Below, piece by piece: positions 1-5,045 of a stretch of 5,045 nt of DNA. The stretch is from positions 1 through 5,045 of the forward strand of contig CAYJIS010000082.1 in NCBI GenBank assembly GCA_964370315.1, given 5' to 3'. Numbering within the stretch: the stretch's first letter is position 1; every line of letters begins with the position of its first letter. Position numbers and translations under genes: made by a program. This DNA comes from CAYJFX01 sp964370315 (GTDB lineage: Bacteria > Spirochaetota > Spirochaetia > Treponematales > Treponemataceae). Under the pieces are notes generated by a model. That model saw nothing but the letters and a program-made list of their open reading frames with translations. It was not told the DNA's origin and did not search any database.

Positions 1-1776
1 TGTAACTGAAAAAATATCTTTTCCACGCCACTTCATTACAAGGCGACCAGAATCGGTAACTGTTGCAACGTGTGTTACTTCTAAGTTTTCTTCATCACAA
101 AGCGTTTTTATTTTTTCAATGTTTTGTTTTTCTATTACGATTGCCATGCGTTCTTGAGATTCTGAAATGGCAAGTTCTGTTCCGTCTAAGCCTTCATATT
201 TTTTTGGAACTAAGTCTAGATTTATGTCTAAGCTGTCGGCAAGTTCGCCAATGGCAACGCATACACCACCCGCTCCAAAATCGTTACACTTTTTTATTAA
301 TTGTGTAACATCGGGGTTTCTAAATAACCTTTGTATTTTTCGCTCAATAACGGGATTACCCTTTTGAACTTCAGATGCATTTTTTTCAACACTTTTTTCG
401 GTATGCACTTTAGAAGAACCAGTCGCACCACCTATCCCGTCTCGCCCAGTTCTACCACCAAGAAGCAAGATATAATCTCCCGCCAATGGTTTTGAGCGAA
501 CAACATTTTCAATTGGGGCGGCTCCAATAACGGCACCGACTTCCATTCGCTTTGCTTTATAGCCATCGTGGTATATTTCGTATACCCCACCTGTTGCAAG
601 CCCAATTTGGTTTCCGTATGAACTATAGCCGCTAGCCGCCTTTGTGGTAATTATGCGCTGTGGTAGTTTTCCTTCCATTGTGTTTTCGAGGCTTTCTCTT
701 GGATCAGCGCTCCCTGTAACACGCATTGCTTGATACACATAACTTCTTCCAGAAAGTGGGTCACGAATAGCACCACCTAAACAGGTTGCAGCACCACCAA
801 ACGGTTCTATTTCTGTTGGGTGATTGTGTGTTTCATTTTTATACATTAAAAGATAGTCTTCATCTTTTCCGTTAACATCTACCGTTATTTTTATACTACA
901 AGCATTAATTTCATCAGACTCGTCTAAATCTTGTAATTTGCCATGAGCCTTTAAATACTTTGCCCCAATTGTTGCAATATCCATTAAGCACATTGGTTTT
1001 GTTACCCCAAGTTCTTGTCTCATTGCAACATATTCATCATAGGCTTTTTGAATAAAATCGTCCTCAAAGTGCACGCTTTCAAGCTCTGTCATAAATGTTG
1101 TATGCCTACAGTGATCAGACCAATATGTGTCTATAACTTTAATCTCGGTAATTGTTGGATCTCTTTTTTCGCATCTACTAAAGTACCCTTGAATAAGGAA
1201 AAGATCTTGTAAGGTCATGGATAAACCACGGTCCTGTCGAAAAGCTTCCAATCCACTTTCCTCCATGTGACAAAATCCGTGTAAGATTTCTACATCACTC
1301 ACTGCCTCTAAGGCAAGTTCTAAAGAATGTGGCTTATCTAAATGTGCCCGGTGTGATTCAACAGGATTTATTAAATATGTTTCGATTTTTTCAAATTGTT
1401 CTTGTAAAAGCTCCCCATAAAACATGTAAAGGGTTGCAGTTTTTACAAGAGGAAGCTCACCACCTGCAATAATTGAAACGCACTCAGAGGCAAAAGCTGC
1501 TCGTGCATCGTATTGTCCTGGAACAAATTCTACAGCTAAGACCCACTTTGTATCAAAGGCAAGCGTTTCATCATAACAATGGTCTACATTGGGCTCAGAA
1601 AAAATGGTGTTCTTTGCTTTATCATAAAACGAATCGTTTAAGTTTTCTATGTCGTAGCGGTTAATTATGCGCACAGAAGACAGCGAAGAGATATTAAGAT
1701 TTTTCTTAATATCTGCCAAAAGGTTTGTTGCCTGAACATCAAATCCAGGTCGTTTTTCAACGTAAAGCCGCTTCAT
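1..1776 (-). CDS. purL: Phosphoribosylformylglycinamidine synthase (FGAM synthase), N-terminal 592 residues; 3' end outside window
   Basis: This enzyme catalyses the fourth step of de novo purine synthesis in the cytoplasm: FGAR, glutamine and ATP give FGAM. The frame is open for 592 codons to the window edge. The start MKRLYVEKRPGFDVQATNLL is typical of the long single-chain clostridial form, usually about 1,240 residues, so roughly half is present. Visible are an N-terminal PurS-like region (about 1-150), a linker with HGFCHMEESGLEAFRQDRG (166-184), the signature YWSDHCRHTTF (218-228), the ATP/substrate-site segment KNETHNHPTEIEPFGGAATC (313-332), GGRTGRDGIGGATGSS (440-455) and NDFGAGGVCVAIGEL (498-512), the last two in the first AIRS-C domain. 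The second synthetase half and the class I glutaminase domain lie outside. The ATG follows TGGAGT (1785-1790) by 8-9 bases, and no other start fits the family's N-terminus. No frameshift or missing motif is seen. It has no functional link to the upstream sulfatase operon and probably uses its own promoter at 1901-1929. Confidence 0.97.
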   Translation of the reverse strand, partial: MKRLYVEKRPGFDVQATNLLADIKKNLNISSLSSVRIINRYDIENLNDSFYDKAKNTIFSEPNVDHCYDETLAFDTKWVLAVEFVPGQYDARAAFASECVSIIAGGELPLVKTATLYMFYGELLQEQFEKIETYLINPVESHRAHLDKPHSLELALEAVSDVEILHGFCHMEESGLEAFRQDRGLSMTLQDLFLIQGYFSRCEKRDPTITEIKVIDTYWSDHCRHTTFMTELESVHFEDDFIQKAYDEYVAMRQELGVTKPMCLMDIATIGAKYLKAHGKLQDLDESDEINACSIKITVDVNGKDEDYLLMYKNETHNHPTEIEPFGGAATCLGGAIRDPLSGRSYVYQAMRVTGSADPRESLENTMEGKLPQRIITTKAASGYSSYGNQIGLATGGVYEIYHDGYKAKRMEVGAVIGAAPIENVVRSKPLAGDYILLLGGRTGRDGIGGATGSSKVHTEKSVEKNASEVQKGNPVIERKIQRLFRNPDVTQLIKKCNDFGAGGVCVAIGELADSLDINLDLVPKKYEGLDGTELAISESQERMAIVIEKQNIEKIKTLCDEENLEVTHVATVTDSGRLVMKWRGKDIFSVT

Positions 1777-1822
1777 GAGTGCTTACTCCAAAATTAAAAG
1801 CTTATATAATGAAGATATGGTC

Positions 1823-1893
1823 AAAAAATAAAAAAAACCTTACTTTTTTTTATGCTAGCCTCAAAAGGTTACCTAGTGCAAAAAAAAATAAGG
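1823..1893 (-). terminator. Rho-independent terminator or attenuator in the purL leader
   Basis: Read on the minus strand, CCTTA followed by T9 (1893-1880) pairs with A8-G-TAAGG (1851-1838). This gives 13 base pairs with one bulged G. A small apical stem (CTAG with CTAG, CCT with AGG) can form inside. The 3' arm is followed directly by T8-A-T6 (1837-1823), a strong U-tract. A second upstream segment, AACCTT (1870-1865), can pair instead with AAGGTT (1841-1836), so two 5' arms compete for one 3' arm. The element lies 47 bases before the purL start and 145 bases beyond the sulfatase stop. It can end read-through from the sulfatase operon, and, given the promoter placement, may also attenuate purL. 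The long A/U stem lowers its stability, so strength is uncertain. No purine or PRPP riboswitch core was recognised. Confidence 0.68.
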
Positions 1894-1900
1894 ATATAGG

Positions 1901-1929
1901 ATAATACCAAAAATAAAGAGTTATGAAAA
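1901..1929 (-). promoter_or_regulatory. Candidate sigma-A promoter for purL
   Basis: On the minus strand, a -35 hexamer TTTTCA (1929-1924, 4 of 6 matches to TTGACA) and a -10 hexamer TATTAT (1906-1901, 5 of 6 matches to TATAAT) are separated by exactly 17 bases. An A9 tract at 1950-1942 falls at about -56 to -48, where an UP element would lie. The predicted start, 1894 or 1895, is at the foot of the hairpin at 1893-1838. This gives a leader of about 118 bases before purL. The call rests on sequence alone, and AT-rich DNA yields such matches by chance. Confidence 0.5.
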
Positions 1930-1958
1930 GAGGGTAAGAGGTTTTTTTTTCTATCTTT

Positions 1959-1991
1959 AAAAGCATGTCTTGCCGCGAGCAAGATCCTTTT
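1959..1991 (-). other. Stem-loop in the sulfatase 3' untranslated region
   Basis: On the minus strand, AAAAG-GA-TCTTGC and GCAAGA-CATG-CTTTT pair as an 11-bp interrupted stem around a TCGCG loop. This is the only GC-rich stretch in the gap between the sulfatase and purL. Only four T residues follow the inner stem before the sequence turns to A, so it is at best a weak terminator. A role in protecting the 3' end of the operon mRNA is equally possible. Confidence 0.35.
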
Positions 1992-2012
1992 CTAGACATC
2001 GTGATTTTTTTG

Positions 2013-2035
2013 TTTATATACTAACAGTATATAAA
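2013..2035. repeat. Perfect 10-bp inverted repeat just after the sulfatase stop
   Basis: TTTATATACT (2013-2022) and AGTATATAAA (2026-2035) are exact reverse complements around a 3-base AAC spacer, starting 3 bases beyond the sulfatase TAG. In the minus-strand transcript the hairpin is followed by an A-tract rather than a U-tract. In the plus-strand transcript the T-run lies before it. It is therefore not a standard intrinsic terminator in either direction. It could be a 3'-end stabilising hairpin or a binding site for a dimeric protein. Confidence 0.45.
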
Positions 2036-2037
2036 AT

Positions 2038-3453
2038 CTATGCCATATCTTTATTTTGCTTTTCGTACCAAGCATCAAGAGTTTCTTTCAGTTGAACAAT
2101 CTTGCTATCGCTTTGCATTGAAGGCCATATATTATAAATTTCCTCTTTATCTGAAAGCATGTCATACAATTCATAAAAAGTAGTATTTTCATCTAATAAA
2201 GTATGTCTCATAAGCTTGTATTGAGTCTCTCGTAGCATGCATAAAATACTATCACTTTGATAATAAATAGAGAAACACTTGTCTTCCCATTTTGCTGACT
2301 TTTCTATTACTGGAAGAAGAGAACGAGAATCTTCTGACGGCGTCATATTTTTCCCGGACATTTCAAGAACTGTTTGATATATATCAATCATGTTAACAAC
2401 TTCTTTTTTTCTCTCGCCCTTGGAAGATTTCCCAGCTTTAATGATTAAAGGAACCTTACAGCAAGAATCATACATTTGACCTTTGAAAAATAGCCCATGC
2501 TCCCCAAGGTGGTCCCCGTGGTCGGATGCAAAAATTATGTTTGTATTATCGTACAAATCATTGTCTTTTAAATACGCAATTAATTCACCAATAGAGTCAT
2601 CTATCATTTTTATTTGCCCAAGATTTAAGGCAACCAATTCTTTGTAATCATCTTCTGTTAAGTTTTTGTGTAAATGATTTAGTATTGTTTCTGATGTAGA
2701 GCGAAGAACAGGTCTCTCTTCAATTTTATTATCATAAAATGACTTTGGCAAAACTATATCATCTTTATTGTATAATGTATCATATGGAGCAGGAGGATAA
2801 TATGGCTGGTGAGGGCCAAAGTAAGATGTGTAAAAGAAAAATGGCTTTTCGTTGTCTCGTGAGTTTAAAAATTCAATTGTTCTCTTAGTTGTCCAATCTG
2901 TTTCATGTTCTTCAACTGTTCTAAAGTCAGTCCCTGAAATAAACCTTTTAATATCTGATTCATAGGAATTTTCATCTCCATCAAATAAGGCAACAGGGTC
3001 TATTCCTTTTTTATTAAAAGAAAACTCTTTTAACCATGCTATGTACTGGGAATGTTTATCATCATCAGAATACACGGAATAAGGTGCGTCACTCAGCCAT
3101 TTTCTTTCAAACCCATAGCTAGGCTCTACAGGATAAAAGTGTAATTTCCCAGCCATGCCAGTTTCATACCCTTCTTTTTGCAGGATTTCAGGTAAAAAAT
3201 CAAGAGATTCTTTTAATGGAACCCAGTTTATTGTAGCTCCTGTTTTTGCAGGATATAATCCTGTTTTTATGCTAGCCCTAGCGGGAGCACACACAGGTGA
3301 AGGGGTATATGCGTTTTCAAACAAAACCCCATCTTTTGCCAGAGCATCTAAATTTGGAGTGATGTTTTTTGGCCCATCTAAACATGAAAGCATATTAAAT
3401 TTATGCTGATCTGTCATAATCCACAGAATATTCGGCCTTTCGTTTTTAGTCAT
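2038..3453 (-). CDS. Type I (S1, Cys-type) sulfatase, choline-sulfatase-like, predicted cytoplasmic
   Basis: This 471-residue protein is a formylglycine-dependent sulfate-ester hydrolase of the alkaline phosphatase superfamily. The activation motif is intact: CAPARASIKTG at 55-65, with Cys55 the residue converted to formylglycine, then Pro57 and Arg59. Likely metal ligands are Asp15-Gln16 (in ILWIMTDQH) and Asp311-His312 (in ASDHGDHLGEHG). Likely sulfate-site residues are Lys103 and His105 (GKLHF), His215 (FGPHQPY) and Lys324 (FFKG). The DQ pair, the SPxCAPARAS context and GKxHF resemble choline sulfatase (BetC), but that does not fix the substrate. The N-terminus begins directly with the catalytic core and has no signal peptide or membrane segment. 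The ATG has AAGAAGG (3467-3461) 7 bases upstream. The gene sits 98 bases after a sugar-binding protein gene, so a sulfated sugar imported by that system is the likely substrate. A maturase (anaerobic radical-SAM or FGE type) is required and none is visible here. Confidence 0.93.
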   Translation of the reverse strand: MTKNERPNILWIMTDQHKFNMLSCLDGPKNITPNLDALAKDGVLFENAYTPSPVCAPARASIKTGLYPAKTGATINWVPLKESLDFLPEILQKEGYETGMAGKLHFYPVEPSYGFERKWLSDAPYSVYSDDDKHSQYIAWLKEFSFNKKGIDPVALFDGDENSYESDIKRFISGTDFRTVEEHETDWTTKRTIEFLNSRDNEKPFFFYTSYFGPHQPYYPPAPYDTLYNKDDIVLPKSFYDNKIEERPVLRSTSETILNHLHKNLTEDDYKELVALNLGQIKMIDDSIGELIAYLKDNDLYDNTNIIFASDHGDHLGEHGLFFKGQMYDSCCKVPLIIKAGKSSKGERKKEVVNMIDIYQTVLEMSGKNMTPSEDSRSLLPVIEKSAKWEDKCFSIYYQSDSILCMLRETQYKLMRHTLLDENTTFYELYDMLSDKEEIYNIWPSMQSDSKIVQLKETLDAWYEKQNKDMA

Positions 3454-3467
3454 GATTTTTCCTTCTT

Positions 3468-3516
3468 AGTACTACAATTGCATATTTAAAACAAAGATAT
3501 AAGCATATGTAGTACT
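3468..3516 (-). promoter_or_regulatory. Alternative 9-bp pairing next to the sulfatase ribosome-binding site
   Basis: In the minus-strand transcript, AGUACUACA (3516-3508) is exactly complementary to UGUAGUACU (3476-3468). The first segment is the loop and inner stem of the hairpin at 3489-3529. The second ends immediately before the Shine-Dalgarno sequence AAGAAGG (3467-3461). The two foldings share bases at 3513-3516, so they compete, or they could form a loop-to-downstream pseudoknot. This might tune sulfatase translation. The pairing is seen directly; the regulatory role is inferred. The internal AGTACT palindrome raises the chance of coincidence. Confidence 0.3.
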
Positions 3517-3529
3517 TATATCTTTGTTT
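3489..3529 (-). terminator. Intercistronic hairpin after the binding-protein gene (possible partial terminator)
   Basis: AAACAAAGATATAAG (3489-3503) and CTTATATCTTTGTTT (3515-3529) form a perfect 15-bp stem. On the minus-strand RNA it extends inwards by a U-G and an A-U pair, leaving a 7-base CUACAUA loop. The stem is AU-rich and its 3' side ends in UUUGUUU plus one further U, a modest U-tract. It lies 22 bases before the binding-protein stop is left behind and 35 bases ahead of the sulfatase ATG. Hairpins in this position often give binding proteins higher expression than their operon partners, by partial termination or by protecting upstream mRNA. It may alternatively be a full terminator, though no convincing separate sulfatase promoter is seen. 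Confidence 0.55.
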
Positions 3530-3551
3530 GGACATCAAATAGTGTGTGTTA

Positions 3552-4811
3552 TTATTTTAATGCATTTACAAAATCCTCTGCTGTAATTGAGCCACCTATA
3601 AGCTTTGAAAATTCACTTTTCATAATCGCTTGCGCTGGCTGATTAGCAGTTGAAATTGATTCTTGAACTGTTAAAGATTCATATGTTGGCTTTATTCCTT
3701 CTAATAAAGGTGGCCATTCTGATGCAGGGTCCATTGGAATCCCATGTGATCGTTGTGCTAATTCTTGATCCCATTTCCCCGTAGAAACGAACTTCATAAA
3801 CTCAACAGCCATTTCAGGGTTTTTAGCAGTAATCGGAACTCCAAACATTTGACAGCCATACTGTGTGATCGTTTGGTCTCCAAAACCGCCTTCTATAACA
3901 GGATAGTTAAAAGCACCCCAACCAAAATCTGCACCTGCAGTTCCAATTAATTCGTTAGGTAGCCAAGATCCATTAAAATACATAGCAGCTGTGCCTAATG
4001 CAACTTCCTGCTGTCCAGCTGGATACTTATTGCTTGAAGCAAATTCTGAAATGTAACCCATACTTGCTAATTCTTCATAATCTTTTGCTAACTGTAAAAT
4101 TGCAGGATTATCCCAGTCTTCTTCATTAAGGATCCTGTTTACTTCTTCAAGCCCAACAAGCCTATTTAAATGGTTTAAGAATAAGTAATTGTAATATGCA
4201 TCATCTACTGTAATAGGATCATAACCCGCAGCTTTTAATTTTGCACAAACATCTAAAAAATCAGTCCATGTTTCTGGAGTTTCTGTAATTCCAGCTTTAT
4301 CAAAAGCTTCTGTACTATAGAAATATGTTTGAATAAATGGCTGATATGGAAGCCCATAAAGTTTTCCATCTCCTACTATATCAACAATTAAATCTATGTA
4401 CTTTTGATTACCATCGTTAATAAAATCCTTAATACCTGTTGTTGATGATTCTGCAGCAACATATTCATCAATAGGCATTAGAAGTCCACTTGGAGCTATA
4501 GCCCCGCCAACAATTAAGTAATTAGTACTGATTAAGTCCATTACTTCTCCAGACTCAATGGCAGGTTGTCCTACTTTGTTGATTTCTCGACCCATCCACT
4601 GGATATTAACAGTTGTCCCTGTTAACTCTTTAAACTCTGCAGCGGCTTCCTTTAAAACTTTAGCTTGAGCCTCTGTTTCATTCCAGTTAGTCCAATAAAC
4701 GATTTCTCCGCCATCTCCCACTGCTACATCTTCTTTTGGTGAACAAGCACCAAACACAATCATTGACATAATTAAAATTAAACCAATTACACTTTTTTGC
4801 TTCAAACTCAT
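3552..4811 (-). CDS. Sugar ABC transporter substrate-binding lipoprotein (CUT1 type, SBP_bac_1 family)
   Basis: This complete 419-residue protein is the extracellular solute receptor of a carbohydrate ABC importer. It opens with a lipoprotein signal: basic residues at Lys4 and Lys6, a hydrophobic stretch at 8-20, and a lipobox FGAC with Cys23 as the lipidated residue. Mature-part features typical of the family are EIVYWTNWNE (36-45), GKLYGLPYQPFIQTYFYSTE (149-168), TPETWTDFLDVCAKLKAAGYDP (178-199, helix after the hinge), GTAAMYFNGSW (273-283) and the C-terminal MAVEFMKFVSTGKWDQELAQ (334-353). Length is normal for the family. Many aromatic residues in the predicted cleft region suit a sugar ligand, but which sugar cannot be told. 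The ATG follows a near-perfect AAGGAGG (4822-4816) by 4 bases, implying strong translation. It sits 61 bases after the permease gene and 98 before the sulfatase. The order permease, binding protein, sulfatase suggests that they share a substrate. Confidence 0.95.
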   Translation of the reverse strand: MSLKQKSVIGLILIMSMIVFGACSPKEDVAVGDGGEIVYWTNWNETEAQAKVLKEAAAEFKELTGTTVNIQWMGREINKVGQPAIESGEVMDLISTNYLIVGGAIAPSGLLMPIDEYVAAESSTTGIKDFINDGNQKYIDLIVDIVGDGKLYGLPYQPFIQTYFYSTEAFDKAGITETPETWTDFLDVCAKLKAAGYDPITVDDAYYNYLFLNHLNRLVGLEEVNRILNEEDWDNPAILQLAKDYEELASMGYISEFASSNKYPAGQQEVALGTAAMYFNGSWLPNELIGTAGADFGWGAFNYPVIEGGFGDQTITQYGCQMFGVPITAKNPEMAVEFMKFVSTGKWDQELAQRSHGIPMDPASEWPPLLEGIKPTYESLTVQESISTANQPAQAIMKSEFSKLIGGSITAEDFVNALK

Positions 4812-4831
4812 GAAACCTCCTTAAATATCAA

Positions 4832-4853
4832 CTTACAGCATATGCTGCGTAAG
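4832..4853 (-). other. Small intercistronic stem-loop before the binding-protein ribosome-binding site
   Basis: The 12-base palindrome CAGCATATGCTG (4836-4847) is flanked by CTTA (4832-4835) and TAAG (4850-4853), with two unpaired bases on one side. The minus-strand RNA can fold into an imperfect 8-bp stem with an AUAU loop. It ends 9 bases before the AAGGAGG sequence. No T-run follows, so it is not a terminator. It could act as a minor processing or stability element between the permease and binding-protein genes. Confidence 0.35.
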
Positions 4854-4872
4854 CACCAAATTCACACTTCTT

Positions 4873-5045
4873 CTAACCCTTAACAGCTCCACCTGTAACA
4901 CCAACAATAATTTTTTCTGATAAGAAAATGTACAAGAAAACTGTGGGCAAAAATACAATAACAACTACAGCAAAAAGCCCCGCCCAATCCCCAATATATC
5001 GCATAGATTGAACCATTGATTGTAACCCTGCCGCAATTGGCCTAA
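4873..5045 (-). CDS. Carbohydrate ABC transporter permease (MalG/GanQ-type, CUT1), C-terminal 56 residues; 5' end outside window
   Basis: The open frame enters from the right edge and ends at TAG (4875-4873). The visible tail begins RPIAAGLQSMVQSM and continues RYIGDWAGLF, then a hydrophobic membrane helix AVVVIVFLPTVFLYIFLSEK (about 25-44 of the visible part), and ends IIVGVTGGAVKG. The final pattern, a last transmembrane helix followed by a short tail ending GAVKG, is characteristic of the second permease of sugar importers of the MalG, GanQ and AraQ kind. In the full protein (usually about 270-300 residues with six helices) the ATPase-coupling EAA loop precedes this part and is not visible. 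The gene lies 61 bases upstream of its binding-protein gene on the same strand, so they are almost certainly co-transcribed. The first permease probably lies further right, outside the window. Confidence 0.92.
   Translation of the reverse strand, partial: RPIAAGLQSMVQSMRYIGDWAGLFAVVVIVFLPTVFLYIFLSEKIIVGVTGGAVKG

Noticed and set aside
63..367. Two overlapping plus-strand reading frames of 81 and 66 codons
   Set aside because: They lie antisense to the well-conserved purL frame, have no good ribosome-binding site and show low-complexity Leu/Phe/Ser composition. They are shadows of purL.
1015..1664. Plus-strand reading frames of 65 and 63 codons opposite purL
   Set aside because: The PurL protein motifs run through the same DNA on the minus strand, and these frames match nothing recognisable.
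1803..1824. Alternative purL promoter with TTGACC (1824-1819) and TATATA (1808-1803)
   Set aside because: The hexamers are only 10 bases apart, too close for a sigma-A promoter, and no suitable -35 lies 16-18 bases from the -10-like element.
1777..1900. Purine, PRPP or ppGpp riboswitch ahead of purL
   Set aside because: The leader lacks the three-way junction and loop signatures of the purine riboswitch and the conserved ykkC-type core. Only the terminator-like hairpin is present.
3155..3409. Plus-strand 84-codon frame opposite the sulfatase N-terminus
   Set aside because: It is exactly antisense to the catalytic Cys motif region, whose conservation explains the long open frame.
3468..3540. 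Separate promoter for the sulfatase in the intergenic gap
   Set aside because: Candidates such as TTGTTT followed at 17 bases by TACTAA match the -10 consensus poorly, and the sequence is already accounted for by hairpin arms.
3765..3950. Plus-strand 61-codon frame opposite the binding-protein gene
   Set aside because: It is antisense to conserved family sequence and has no recognisable product.

Overview
The window is AT-rich and tightly packed, and every supported gene lies on the minus strand, so transcription runs from high to low coordinates. Strong Shine-Dalgarno sites (AAGGAGG, AAGAAGG), A/T homopolymers between genes and the single-chain, clostridial-type form of PurL suggest a low-GC Firmicute of the Clostridia. 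A low-GC spirochaete with a similar gene set cannot be excluded.

Layout, in order of transcription. Positions 5045-4873 hold the last 56 residues of a MalG/GanQ-type sugar ABC permease. Positions 4811-3552 encode a complete lipoprotein sugar-binding protein of the same importer. Positions 3453-2038 encode a complete, apparently cytoplasmic type I sulfatase with an intact Cys-type activation motif. Positions 1776-1 encode the first 592 residues of PurL (phosphoribosylformylglycinamidine synthase), which runs off the left edge. The gaps are 61, 98 and 261 bases.

The first three genes read as the tail of one catabolic operon. The binding protein captures a solute, the permease pair (mostly outside the window) imports it, and the sulfatase, which has no signal peptide, would remove sulfate inside the cell. 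The substrate cannot be read from the sequence. A sulfated sugar or oligosaccharide is the natural inference from the importer family, although the sulfatase itself resembles choline sulfatases. purL belongs to purine synthesis and looks like a separate transcription unit with its own promoter.

The non-coding DNA is more structured than usual. A 15-bp perfect hairpin sits between the binding-protein and sulfatase genes, and part of it can pair instead with the sequence beside the sulfatase ribosome-binding site. Two more hairpins follow the sulfatase stop. Before purL, a good sigma-A-like promoter fires almost exactly at the foot of a U/A-rich hairpin ending in U8-A-U6, so the purL transcript would have to pass a terminator within its first 75 or so bases. 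I see no RNA gene, mobile element, CRISPR array or phage sequence, and no clearly novel multi-gene system.
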